Source: Amycolatopsis sp. GM8 (GTDB taxonomy: Bacteria > Actinomycetota > Actinomycetes > Mycobacteriales > Pseudonocardiaceae). From it: 64,000 nt of DNA. The notes under the pieces were generated by a model. The model searched no databases and was not told where the DNA came from. It saw only the letters and a list, made by a program, of their open reading frames with translations. Positions 26,194-34,804 of this stretch are shown piece by piece. Position numbers and translations under genes: made by a program. The DNA is taken from positions 85,603-149,602 of the forward strand of contig NZ_JAJKFK010000013.1 in NCBI RefSeq assembly GCF_021653975.1. The letters are read 5' to 3'. Numbering within the stretch: position 1 is the stretch's first letter; each line of letters opens with the position of its first letter.

Positions 26194-27980
26194 CAGTACT
26201 TCCGCTCCATCGGCTCGTACCGGGTGAAGTTCACCGGCTTGTAGTCCAGCCGGATGTCGGACTGGAAACCCGTCAGGCCCAGCGGCGCGTCGGGGTCCTG
26301 CTTCTCCGGCAGCATCTTGTACGACATCGAGTGCCGCATGTAGTTGACGTCGTCGCGGTTCGGGTAGTCCTCGCGGGCGTGCCCGCCGCGGGATTCCTTG
26401 CGCGCCAGCGCCGCGTTGACCAGTGCCTCGGCCAGGTCCAGCAGGAAGCCCAGCTCGATCGCCTCGAGCAAGTCGGTGTTGTACCGCTTTCCCTTGTCCT
26501 GCACCGAGATCCGGCCGTACCGCTCCTTGAGCCGCTGCACGTCGGTCAGCGCCGTCTTCAGCGTGTCCTCGGTGCGGTACACCGCCGCGTTGGTGTCCAT
26601 GGTCTGCTGCAGCTCGGTGCGGATGTCCGCGACCCGCTCGCCACCGTGCGCGGTGCGCAGGTGGTCGACCATGCCTTCGACCAGTGTCGCCGGGCTCTCC
26701 GGCAGGTCCACGTGCTCACGGCCCTGCGCGTACTCGGCGGCGGCGATCCCCGCGCGCCGGCCGAACACGTTGATGTCCAGCAGCGAGTTGGTGCCCAGGC
26801 GGTTCGCGCCGTGCACCGACACGCACGCGACCTCACCGGCCGCGTACAGCCCCGGGATGGTCTTGTCGTTGTCCTGCAAGGCTTCCCCGTGCACGTTGGT
26901 GGGGATGCCACCCATCGCGTAGTGCGCGGTCGGGTACACCGGCACCGGCTCCTTGACCGGGTCCACGCCGAGGTACGTGCGGGCGAACTCGGTGATGTCC
27001 GGCAGCTTGGTCTCCAGCACCTCGGCGCCCAGGTGGGTGCAGTCGAGGTACACGTAGTCCTTGTGCGGACCCGCGCCGCGGCCTTCCAGCACCTCCAGCA
27101 CCATCGACCGGGCGACGATGTCGCGCGGCGCCAGGTCCTTGATGGTGGGGGCGTAGCGCTCCATGAACCGCTCGCCGTCGGCGTTGCGCAGGATCGCGCC
27201 CTCGCCGCGGGCACCCTCGGTGAGCAGGATGCCCAGGCCGGCCAGGCCGGTCGGGTGGAACTGGTAGAACTCGATGTCCTCCAGCGGCAGGCCCTTGCGG
27301 TAGTAGATGCCCATCCCGTCGCCGGTCAGCGTGTGCGCGTTCGACGTGGTCTTGAAGACCTTGCCGAAGCCGCCGGTGGCGAACACGATCGACTTCGCCT
27401 GGAACACGTGAAGCTCGCCGGTGGCCAGTTCCAAGGCGACCGCGCCGGAGGCGACCGGGCCGTCCTCGGTCTCGGTCAGCGCGATGTCGAGCACGTAGAA
27501 CTCGTTGAAGAACTCGATGCCGTGCTTGACGCAGTTCTGGTACAGCGTCTGCAGGATCATGTGCCCGGTGCGGTCCGCGGCGTAGCAGGCCCGGCGGACC
27601 GCGGCCTTGCCGTGGTCGCGCGTGTGCCCGCCGAAGCGCCGCTGGTCGATCTTGCCCTCGGGCGTGCGGTTGAACGGCAGGCCCATCTTCTCCAGGTCGA
27701 GCACCGCGTCGATGGCTTCCTTCGCCATGATCTCGGCCGCGTCCTGGTCGGTCAGGTAGTCACCACCCTTGACGGTGTCGAAGGTGTGCCATTCCCAGTT
27801 GTCCTCTTCGACGTTGGCGAGCGCGGCGCACATACCGCCCTGCGCGGCACCGGTGTGCGACCGCGTCGGGTAGAGCTTCGTGAGCACCGCCGTGCGGGCC
27901 CGCTGCCCCGACTCGATGGCGGCGCGCATGCCCGCGCCGCCCGCGCCGACGATCACCACGTCGTACTTGTGGAACTGCAT
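26193..27980 (-). CDS. sdhA: Succinate dehydrogenase flavoprotein subunit
   Basis: 595 residues. The FAD-binding start is DVVIVGAGGAGMRAA; the covalent-FAD His lies in TRSHTGAAQGGM; and the catalytic Arg region is in the GGHTRDHGKAAVRR and NRLGTNSLLD blocks. It oxidises succinate to fumarate in the TCA cycle on the inner face of the membrane. ATG 27980 follows AAGGAAG. A long antisense open frame (26331-28034) is a codon-bias shadow. Confidence 0.97.
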   Translation of the reverse strand: MQFHKYDVVIVGAGGAGMRAAIESGQRARTAVLTKLYPTRSHTGAAQGGMCAALANVEEDNWEWHTFDTVKGGDYLTDQDAAEIMAKEAIDAVLDLEKMGLPFNRTPEGKIDQRRFGGHTRDHGKAAVRRACYAADRTGHMILQTLYQNCVKHGIEFFNEFYVLDIALTETEDGPVASGAVALELATGELHVFQAKSIVFATGGFGKVFKTTSNAHTLTGDGMGIYYRKGLPLEDIEFYQFHPTGLAGLGILLTEGARGEGAILRNADGERFMERYAPTIKDLAPRDIVARSMVLEVLEGRGAGPHKDYVYLDCTHLGAEVLETKLPDITEFARTYLGVDPVKEPVPVYPTAHYAMGGIPTNVHGEALQDNDKTIPGLYAAGEVACVSVHGANRLGTNSLLDINVFGRRAGIAAAEYAQGREHVDLPESPATLVEGMVDHLRTAHGGERVADIRTELQQTMDTNAAVYRTEDTLKTALTDVQRLKERYGRISVQDKGKRYNTDLLEAIELGFLLDLAEALVNAALARKESRGGHAREDYPNRDDVNYMRHSMSYKMLPEKQDPDAPLGLTGFQSDIRLDYKPVNFTRYEPMERKY

Positions 27981-28005
27981 ATCCGCTTCCTTGGTGGTGG
28001 TGGAG

Positions 28006-28422
28006 TCAGCTGTGGATGTTCGGGTCGAACGTGAAGATCACCAGCGTGCCGACGAACAGGATGATCGCCATCGCCACGTAGAGCACGATCTTCAGCCAGA
28101 ACCGGGTGGTGTCCTTGCGCGCGTAGTCGTCGATGATCGTGCGCAGGCCGTTGCCGCCGTGGATCTCGGCCAGCCACAGCATCGCCAGGTCCCAGAACTG
28201 CCAGAACGGCGAGGCCCAGCGGCCGGCGACGAAACCGAAGTTGATCCGGTGCACACCGCCGTCGAGGATGTTCATGATCAGCAGGTGGCCGAGCACGAGG
28301 ACGATCAGCGCGAGGCCGGAGATCCGCATGAACAGCCAGCTGTAGAGCTCGAAGTTGCTGCGCCGGGCGGCGGGCCGGCGCGGGGCGCGCGGCTTGGCGA
28401 GTGCGAGCGGCTCGGTGCTCAT
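28006..28422 (-). CDS. sdhD: Succinate dehydrogenase membrane anchor subunit
   Basis: 138 residues with three helices (SWLFMRISGLALIVLVLGHLL with a likely heme/quinone-site Arg and His, FWQFWDLAMLWLAEIHGGNG, LKIVLYVAMAIILFVGTLVIF). It anchors SdhAB and helps form the quinone site. The ATG overlaps the SdhC stop (ATGA). Confidence 0.92.
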   Translation of the reverse strand: MSTEPLALAKPRAPRRPAARRSNFELYSWLFMRISGLALIVLVLGHLLIMNILDGGVHRINFGFVAGRWASPFWQFWDLAMLWLAEIHGGNGLRTIIDDYARKDTTRFWLKIVLYVAMAIILFVGTLVIFTFDPNIHS

Positions 28423-28877
28423 GACGGGCTACCTCCGAACAGGATCGAAGCGGTGCGCCAGAGCATCGAGATCGCGGCGGGCACCATCACGACCACCCAG
28501 ACGACCACGATCGTCCACAGCATCGGCTTCTGGTACTTCGGTCCCTTGGACCAGAAGTCGACCAGCATGATCCGGATGCCGTTCAGCGCGTGGTAGAGCA
28601 CCGCGCCGACGAGGCCGACCTCCAGCAGGTTCACGATCGGGGTCTTGTACGTCTCGATCACCGAGTCGTAGGTTTCGGGCGAGACCCGGACCAGCGACGT
28701 GTCGAGCACGTGGACGAACAGGAAGAAGAAGGTGAGTACCCCGGTGATCCGGTGCAGGACCCAGGACCACATGCCGGGGTCGCCCCGGTAGAAGGTCCCC
28801 TTCCGGCGTGAGGCACCCGCCCGATCGCTCGCCTCCGCCGCCGTACTGCCGGCGGCGGGCGTAGCCGTGGTGGACAT
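28419..28877 (-). CDS. sdhC: Succinate dehydrogenase cytochrome b subunit
   Basis: 152 residues with a polar N-terminus, then SWVLHRITGVLTFFFLFVHVLD (the SxxxHRxTG heme b signature and an axial-type His) and two further helices (LVGAVLYHALNGIRIMLVDF, WTIVVVWVVVMVPAAISML). First gene of sdhCDAB. ATG 28877 follows GGAGG. The sdh promoter must lie in the 347-bp gap shared with the BMP gene. Confidence 0.93.
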   Translation of the reverse strand: MSTTATPAAGSTAAEASDRAGASRRKGTFYRGDPGMWSWVLHRITGVLTFFFLFVHVLDTSLVRVSPETYDSVIETYKTPIVNLLEVGLVGAVLYHALNGIRIMLVDFWSKGPKYQKPMLWTIVVVWVVVMVPAAISMLWRTASILFGGSPS

Positions 28878-29224
28878 CGGTGAACGGCCTCCAACGTCGT
28901 GGTTGGACTGTGCCCGTGGCTATCAAGACGGCAACGGACTTGGATATCCGGATGCTAAACCCGGTCCGGGACTCCCACTCAACCTCGGGTTGGCCTGTGT
29001 GATTGACCAGACACCGAGCGCGTGGCCCCCGTCACTCCACCAGGTGAAGCTCACGCCGGGTAGCTAGGCGATCGCCGTGCCAGCGCGCAAGCAAACATTT
29101 AGGTTACGGGCAGTGGCTTCCGTATGGCGTTTCGTTCACCGCCCGGTACGGTTCGCCAGTCGAGCCCGGCGATGCGCCGGGCCGTGCGTAGGACCGTCGT
29201 ACCACGGCGGGGAGGGAGAGAGCT
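28878..29224. other. Divergent promoter region, sdhC / BMP lipoprotein
   Basis: No gene is seen in these 347 bases. They hold the divergent promoters for sdhCDAB and the nucleoside transporter. A small GC hairpin (GCCCGGCGATGCGCCGGGC, 29165-29183) lies in the likely leader of the BMP gene. I could not assign a convincing -10/-35 pair or a riboswitch. Confidence 0.5.
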
Positions 29225-30367
29225 GTGCGTAGAACGCGTGCCGCGATGCTGACCGCTACCGCGCTGGCCGGTGTGCTCGCGCTGGCCGGCTGTGCCAAGG
29301 ACTCCGGGGGTGGCACCAGCAGCAACAACGCTTCCGGCAACACCGGATCCTGCGTGACCTCGCAAGCGCCGGCCGCGCCGGCCGCCGCGACGTCCTCGAG
29401 TTCCGCCGGTGCCAAAGTGGACGCGAGCAGCCTCCGGATCGGCCTCGCCTACGACATCGGGGGTCGCGGCGACGCCTCGTTCAACGACGCGGCCGCCGCT
29501 GGTGTGGACAAGGCCAAGCAGGACATGGGCGTGAAGGACGTGTCGGAGAGCACGGCCTCGCCGACGGAGGACGAGGCGGCCAAGGAGCAGCGGCTGACCC
29601 AGCTCGCGACCGGTGGCTACAACCCGATCGTCGCGGTGGGCTTCGCCTACGCGGAGGCCGTCGGCGCCGTCGCGCCGAAGTACCCGAACACCAAGTTCGC
29701 GATCGTCGACGACGACTCGGTCACCGCGCCGAACGTCACGCCGCTCGTGTTCGCCGAGGAGCAGGGCTCGTTCCTGGCCGGTGTCGCCGCGGTGTACAAG
29801 AGCAAGAGCTGCCACATCGGCTTCATCGGCGGGGTGAACACGCCGCTGATCCAGAAGTTCGAGGCCGGCTACCTGGCCGGTGCGAAGGCGGCGTCGAGCA
29901 AGGTCCAGATCGAGGACCAGTACCTGACCCCGGCCGGTGACAACACCGGGTTCCAGGACCCGACCAAGGGCAACGCGAAGGCCGCGGCCGAGATCGCCGC
30001 GGGCGCGGACGTCGTCTACCACGCGGCCGGTGCCTCCGGTAAGGGCGTGTTCCAGGCGGCGCAGGCGGGTAACGCGCTGGCCATCGGCGTCGACTCCGAC
30101 CAGTACAACCAGCAGACCGTGGCGCAGTACAAGGACGTGATCATGACGTCCATGCTCAAGCGGGTGGACGTCGCGGTCTACGACTACATCCAGGCCGTGG
30201 CCACGAACAACCTCACCACGGTGCCGAAGCGGTTCGACCTGAAGGTCGACGGCGTCGGCTACGCCACCTCGGGCGGCAAGATCGACGACATCGTGCCGGT
30301 GCTGCAGGGCTACAAGCAGGCGATCATCTCCGGTCAGATCACGGTGCCGACCACACCGGCGAAGTAA
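29225..30367 (+). CDS. BMP-family nucleoside-binding lipoprotein
   Basis: 380 residues with a lipoprotein signal ending LALAGC (Cys23), a Ser/Ala linker, and a PnrA/Med-type two-lobe binding fold (LRIGLAYDIGGRGDASFND, GYNPIVAVGFAYAEAV, AGADVVYHAAGASGKGVF, IGVDSDQYNQ). It captures nucleosides for the ATPase and two permeases that follow. GTG 29225 follows GGGAGGGAG. The family is widely annotated as BMP surface lipoprotein; purine or pyrimidine preference cannot be read. Confidence 0.9.
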   Translation: MRRTRAAMLTATALAGVLALAGCAKDSGGGTSSNNASGNTGSCVTSQAPAAPAAATSSSSAGAKVDASSLRIGLAYDIGGRGDASFNDAAAAGVDKAKQDMGVKDVSESTASPTEDEAAKEQRLTQLATGGYNPIVAVGFAYAEAVGAVAPKYPNTKFAIVDDDSVTAPNVTPLVFAEEQGSFLAGVAAVYKSKSCHIGFIGGVNTPLIQKFEAGYLAGAKAASSKVQIEDQYLTPAGDNTGFQDPTKGNAKAAAEIAAGADVVYHAAGASGKGVFQAAQAGNALAIGVDSDQYNQQTVAQYKDVIMTSMLKRVDVAVYDYIQAVATNNLTTVPKRFDLKVDGVGYATSGGKIDDIVPVLQGYKQAIISGQITVPTTPAK

Positions 30368-30383
30368 CGACAGTTCCGCGTGC

Positions 30384-30416
30384 GGGGCTCGGGAGGGCAA
30401 TCCTCTCCCGGGCCCC
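30384..30416 (+). terminator. Hairpin between BMP gene and ATPase gene
   Basis: GGGGCTCGGGAGG and CCTCTCCCGGGCCCC form a strong imperfect stem with a short loop in the 70-bp intergenic gap. It may partially terminate transcription and raise binding-protein levels relative to the transporter, as in many binding-protein operons. Confidence 0.5.
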
Positions 30417-30437
30417 TTACGCCTTTCGGGGAGTCTT

Positions 30438-31967
30438 ATGACTGAGCCACAACCGGTGGTCGAACTGCGGGGAATCACCAAACGCTTCCCCGGCGTGGTC
30501 GCCAACTCCGACGTGAACCTGACGGTGCGGGCGGGCGAGGTGCACGCGGTCTGCGGCGAGAACGGCGCGGGCAAGTCCACCCTGATGAAGATCCTGTACG
30601 GGATGCAGCAGCCCGACGAGGGCACCATCTCGGTCAACGGCGAGCAGGTCCGGCTGCGCAACCCGCAGGACGCGATCAAGGCCGGGATCGGCATGGTGCA
30701 CCAGCACTTCATGCTCGCCGACAACTTCACCGTGCGCGAGAACGTGGTGCTGGGCGCGGAAAGCCTGCACGGCATCGGGAGCGCCGCGAGAGCCAGGATC
30801 ACCGCGCTCGCCGAGCAGACCGGCCTGAACGCGTCGCAGGACGCGCTGATGGAGAGCCTCGGCGTCGCGGACCGGCAGCGTGTCGAGATCATCAAGGTGC
30901 TCTACCGCGGCGCCCGGATCGTCATCCTCGACGAGCCGACCGCGGTGCTGGTACCGCAGGAGGTCGACGCGCTGTTCGCGACCGTGCGGTCGATGCAGGA
31001 GCAGGGCTTCACGTTCATCTTCATCTCGCACAAACTCGACGAGGTGCGGGCGATCGCCGACACGGTGACCGTGCTCCGGCGCGGCACCACGGTCGGCACC
31101 GCGGACCCGAAGAAGATCAGCTCGCGTGAGCTGGCCGAGATGATGGTCGGCTCCGAGCTGCCCAGCCCGGAGACCCGTGAGTCCACTGTGACCGATCGGG
31201 ACATGTTGCGGGTCAACGGTTTGCGGCTGAGCGCCGCGGACAGTGGCAGGGCGATCCTCGACGACATCTCGTTCACCGTGCGCGCCGGTGAGGTGCTCGG
31301 CATCGCCGGCGTCGAGGGCAACGGGCAGACCGAACTGGTCGAGACCATCATGGGCATGCGCAAGGCGTCGGCGGGCCGGATCGAACTGGTCGAGACCGGC
31401 GGCACGGTGCACGACCTGACGAAGCTCGGCACGCTCGCCCGCCGTGAGGTGGGCATCGGCTACATCCCCGAGGACCGCACGCGGTACGGGCTGCTGCTGA
31501 CGCAACCGTTGTGGGCCAACAGGATTCTCGGCTACCAGACCCGCAAGCCGGTGTCGCGCGGGCAGTTGCTCGACATCGCCGGCGCCCGCCGGGACACCGA
31601 GCGCATCGTCTCCGACTACGACGTGCGCACGCCCGGTATCGAGGTGCCGGCCGCCGCGCTGTCCGGCGGGAACCAGCAGAAACTCGTGGTGGGCCGGGAA
31701 CTGTCCGGCAACCCGGTGCTGCTCATCGCGTCCCACCCGACCCGCGGTGTGGACGTCGGCGCGCAGGCGCTGATCTGGGAGCAGATCCGGATCGCCCGGC
31801 GTGAGGGCCTCGCAGTGCTGTTGATCTCCGCGGACCTGGACGAGCTGATCGGCCTCTCCGACACGATCCGCGTGATGCTGCGCGGCCGCCTGGTCAGCGA
31901 GGCCGACCCCGCGACAGTGACACCGCAAGAGCTGGGAAGCGCGATGACGGGAGCGGAGGCGGCATGA
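30438..31967 (+). CDS. Nucleoside ABC transporter ATPase (two NBDs in one chain)
   Basis: 509 residues. The first half has Walker A GENGAGKST, signature-like SLGVADRQRVEI and Walker B IVILDEPTAV. The second half has a degenerate Walker A (GVEGNGQTE), signature LSGGNQQKLVVGREL and Walker B LLIASHPTRGVD. This is the ribose/nucleoside importer ATPase pattern. GGGGAG precedes the ATG. The stop overlaps the ATG of a 25-codon ORF. Confidence 0.93.
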   Translation: MTEPQPVVELRGITKRFPGVVANSDVNLTVRAGEVHAVCGENGAGKSTLMKILYGMQQPDEGTISVNGEQVRLRNPQDAIKAGIGMVHQHFMLADNFTVRENVVLGAESLHGIGSAARARITALAEQTGLNASQDALMESLGVADRQRVEIIKVLYRGARIVILDEPTAVLVPQEVDALFATVRSMQEQGFTFIFISHKLDEVRAIADTVTVLRRGTTVGTADPKKISSRELAEMMVGSELPSPETRESTVTDRDMLRVNGLRLSAADSGRAILDDISFTVRAGEVLGIAGVEGNGQTELVETIMGMRKASAGRIELVETGGTVHDLTKLGTLARREVGIGYIPEDRTRYGLLLTQPLWANRILGYQTRKPVSRGQLLDIAGARRDTERIVSDYDVRTPGIEVPAAALSGGNQQKLVVGRELSGNPVLLIASHPTRGVDVGAQALIWEQIRIARREGLAVLLISADLDELIGLSDTIRVMLRGRLVSEADPATVTPQELGSAMTGAEAA

Positions 31968-32041
31968 TCGACAATGGCGAAGCCCCCGGTCATGCGAGCC
32001 GACCGGGTGCGGGCGTCCCGCAGATTGGAGCGGCCGCATGA
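31964..32041 (+). CDS. 25-codon linking ORF between ATPase and permease
   Basis: The ATG overlaps the ATPase stop (ATGA at 31964-31967) and the TGA at 32039-32041 overlaps the permease ATG at 32038. The peptide begins MIDNGEAPGHASRPGAG, with no known domain and no similarity to the other linking ORF at 17395-17472, yet both are exactly 78 nt. It probably carries terminating ribosomes across the gap. Confidence 0.42.
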   Translation: MIDNGEAPGHASRPGAGVPQIGAAA

Positions 32042-33129
32042 CTTCTTGGCGTACCAAGGTTCTCCCGCCACTGCTGGCGATCGTCTTCTCACTGCTGATC
32101 TGCTCGATCGCGCTGCTGATCTCCGGTTCGGACCCGTTGCAGGCGTACTGGACCATGCTCCGCCAGCTCGGCCAGGGCACCACCGCGGTCGACACAGTGA
32201 ACCTCGCGACCGTGTACTACCTGTCGGGGCTGGCGGTCGCGATCGGGTTCCAGATGAACCTGTTCAACATCGGCGTCGAGGGCCAGTACCGGTTCGCGGC
32301 CGTGTGGGCGGCGATCATCGGCGGCGCGCTGCACCTGCCGCCGGTGCTGCACGTGGTGGTGATCATCATCGTCGCGGTCGCGGCCGGCGTGCTCTACGCG
32401 GCGATCCCGGCGGTCCTCAAGGTCACCCGCGGCGTCAGCGAGGTCATCTCGACGATCATGCTGAACTCGATCGTCGGCGGCATCGTGGCGTTCCTGATCA
32501 ACCCCGACCAGTTCGGGGTGCTGACCGGCAACAACCTGCGCACCCAGGTCATCGACCCGTCGGGCCGGATCCCGGGCATCCCGATCGGCGACGCGAGCCT
32601 GTTCGGGTTCGTGTTCATCGCGGCCGCGATCGGCCTCGCCTACTGGTTCATGCTCAACCGCACCCGGTTCGGCTTCGAGCTGCGCGCGAGCGGCGAGTCG
32701 ACGACGGCGGCGGCCGCGGGCGGGGTCAACTCGAAGCGGATGACGCTCATCGCGATGCTGCTTTCCGGTGGCGTGGCGGGAATGGTCGCGCTGCCGGAAC
32801 TGCTCGGCCGTGACTACACCTACGCGATCACTTCGACGCAGGGCTACGGCTTCACCGGGATCGCGGTCGCGCTGCTGGGCCGCAACCATCCCGGTGGGAT
32901 CGCGCTCGGCGCGCTGCTGTGGGCGTTCCTCGACAAGTCGGCGGTTTCGCTGGAGCAGGTGCACGTGCCGAAGGAGATCGCGACGATCATGCAGGGCGCG
33001 ATCGTGCTGTCGGTCGTGGTGGCCTACGAAGTCGTCCGGCGCGCCGATCTGGCCGCCGCGCAACGGCGCGTCGGCCGGGCGCTCAGTGGCGGCCGGCCGG
33101 CCTCGGTCGCGGAAGGGGGTGCGATCTGA
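32038..33129 (+). CDS. Nucleoside ABC transporter permease 1
   Basis: 363 residues with eight or more helices. GFQMNLFNIGVEGQY is the family hallmark of BPD_transp_2 importer permeases of BMP systems, and TRGVSEVISTIMLNSI is the coupling-helix region. Its ATG overlaps the stop of the 25-codon ORF, with GGAG 8 bases upstream, and its stop shares a base with the next start (TGATG). Confidence 0.92.
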   Translation: MTSWRTKVLPPLLAIVFSLLICSIALLISGSDPLQAYWTMLRQLGQGTTAVDTVNLATVYYLSGLAVAIGFQMNLFNIGVEGQYRFAAVWAAIIGGALHLPPVLHVVVIIIVAVAAGVLYAAIPAVLKVTRGVSEVISTIMLNSIVGGIVAFLINPDQFGVLTGNNLRTQVIDPSGRIPGIPIGDASLFGFVFIAAAIGLAYWFMLNRTRFGFELRASGESTTAAAAGGVNSKRMTLIAMLLSGGVAGMVALPELLGRDYTYAITSTQGYGFTGIAVALLGRNHPGGIALGALLWAFLDKSAVSLEQVHVPKEIATIMQGAIVLSVVVAYEVVRRADLAAAQRRVGRALSGGRPASVAEGGAI

Positions 33130-34403
33130 TGGCGCTCGACGTGGCAAGCCAGTCCGGCGACGCGATGACGATGCCGACCCCGCCCCCGCGGCGGCGGTTA
33201 CCCGGCTGGGCCAAGGGAATCCTGTGGGCGATCGGCGTGATCGCGGTGCTGTCCGCGGCTTCGTACCTGACCGGCGTCAACACGCTCACCTCGACCAACA
33301 CCGCGCAGACCGCGCTGCGGCTCGCGCTGCCGATCCTGCTGGCCGCGCTCGGCGGCCTGTGGTCGGAACGTGCCGGCGTGATCAACATCGGGCTCGAGGG
33401 CATGATGATCCTCGGTACCTGGGGCGCCGCCTGGGGTGCCTACTACGGCGGGCCGTGGCTGGGCCTGGTCGCGGCGATCGTGATGGGCGCACTCGGCGGC
33501 CTGCTGCACGCGATCGCGACGGTGACGTTCAACGTCAACCACATCGTCTCCGGGGTGGCGATCAACCTGCTGGGGCTCGGCATCGCCAAGTACCTGGCGA
33601 CGCTGATCTTCCAGCCACTGTCCGGAAATCCGCGGCAGTCGCCGACGGTGCCGACGTTCGACACCTACTCCGCGACGTACCTGTCCGACTGGCTCAGCGG
33701 CCTGGAGAAGCAGCAGCGGGTGGGTATCTCGGATGCGGCCGGCCTCATCAACGGCCTCGTCACCGGGGTTTCGCCGCTGACGATCATCGCGATCCTGCTG
33801 GTGCCGGTGAGCTACCTCGTGCTGTGGCGGACCCGGTTCGGGCTCCGGTTGCGTTCGTGCGGGGAGAACCCGGTCGCGGCGGAATCCTTGGGCGTCAACG
33901 TATACGCGTACAAGTACACCGGTGTGCTGTTCTCCGGCGCGCTCGCCGGGATGGGCGGCGCGGCGCTGGTGCTGCTGCAGGGCGGCGGCGGGTACCTGGA
34001 GGGCCAGACCAACGGCCGCGGGTACATCGGTCTCGCCGCGATGATCTTCGGCAACTGGCGGCCGGGCGGCCTGCTCGGCGGCGCCGCGCTGTTCGGGTAC
34101 GCCGACGGTTTGCAGCTCGCCGGTGGTGGCAAGGCGGTGCTCGCGCTGTTGTACGGCGCGGTGCTGTTGCTCGGTGTCCTCGTGGTGGTGCAGCTGATCC
34201 GGCGGCAGTGGATCGCGGCCGCGCTCGGTGTGGTCGGCGCCGGTGTCCTGTACTGGATCTACTGGTCGAACGACACGCTGCCCGGCGACCTGATCCCGTA
34301 CACCGCGCATGTGGTGACCCTGATCGTGCTCGCCGTGGCCTCGCAGCGACTACGCCCGCCGAAGGCCGACGGGGCCCGATATCGGCGCGGTGAAGGGGAT
34401 TGA
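33129..34403 (+). CDS. Nucleoside ABC transporter permease 2
   Basis: 424 residues. After a polar N-terminus it has ALGGLWSERAGVINIGLEGMMILG, FNVNHIVSGVAINLLGLGI, and GMGGAALVLLQGGGGYLEGQTNGRGYIGLAAMIFGNW-type blocks of the second permease of BMP importers. The C-terminus has extra helices (about 340-410). ATG 33129 overlaps the previous stop. It is followed directly by cytidine deaminase. Confidence 0.92.
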   Translation: MALDVASQSGDAMTMPTPPPRRRLPGWAKGILWAIGVIAVLSAASYLTGVNTLTSTNTAQTALRLALPILLAALGGLWSERAGVINIGLEGMMILGTWGAAWGAYYGGPWLGLVAAIVMGALGGLLHAIATVTFNVNHIVSGVAINLLGLGIAKYLATLIFQPLSGNPRQSPTVPTFDTYSATYLSDWLSGLEKQQRVGISDAAGLINGLVTGVSPLTIIAILLVPVSYLVLWRTRFGLRLRSCGENPVAAESLGVNVYAYKYTGVLFSGALAGMGGAALVLLQGGGGYLEGQTNGRGYIGLAAMIFGNWRPGGLLGGAALFGYADGLQLAGGGKAVLALLYGAVLLLGVLVVVQLIRRQWIAAALGVVGAGVLYWIYWSNDTLPGDLIPYTAHVVTLIVLAVASQRLRPPKADGARYRRGEGD

Positions 34404-34405
34404 CG

Positions 34406-34804
34406 GTGCCCATCGAGTCCACTGTGGACTGGGATGCGCTGCGCGCGGAGGCGGTGCGGGTGGCGCGGAACGCGTATGCGCCGTACTCGCAGCTCCTCGT
34501 CGGTGTCGCCGCACTGACCGACGACGGCCGGGTCGTGCAGGGCTGCAACGTCGAGAACGCCTCGTACGGGCTGGGATTGTGCGCCGAGTGCACGATGGTG
34601 GGGCAGCTGCGGCTGTCCGGCGGCGGCCGCCTGGTGGCGGTCGCCTGCCGTTCCGGCGACGGCGACCTGCTGATGCCGTGCGGCCGCTGTCGCCAGCTGC
34701 TCTACGAGCACGGCGGTCCGGAATGCCTCGTGGACACGCCATCCGGGATCCTGCCGATGTCGAAGGTGCTGCCGGACGCGTTCGGCCCCCAGGACCTGCC
34801 GTGA
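34406..34804 (+). CDS. cdd: Cytidine deaminase
   Basis: 132 residues, the small tetrameric type. Zinc ligands lie in LCAEC (Cys-Ala-Glu with the catalytic Glu) and MPCGRCRQLL. FxVGVAAL and GCNVENASYG bind the nucleoside. It converts cytidine and deoxycytidine to the uridines. GTG 34406 follows GAAGGGGA; TTG 34400 is an alternative. Its stop overlaps the next start (GTGA). It sits in the importer operon, which fits pyrimidine nucleoside use. Confidence 0.94.
   Translation: MPIESTVDWDALRAEAVRVARNAYAPYSQLLVGVAALTDDGRVVQGCNVENASYGLGLCAECTMVGQLRLSGGGRLVAVACRSGDGDLLMPCGRCRQLLYEHGGPECLVDTPSGILPMSKVLPDAFGPQDLP

Noticed and set aside
26331..28034. 567-residue open frame on + strand
   Set aside because: Antisense shadow of sdhA, whose translation is unambiguous; high GC at third positions keeps the opposite frame open.
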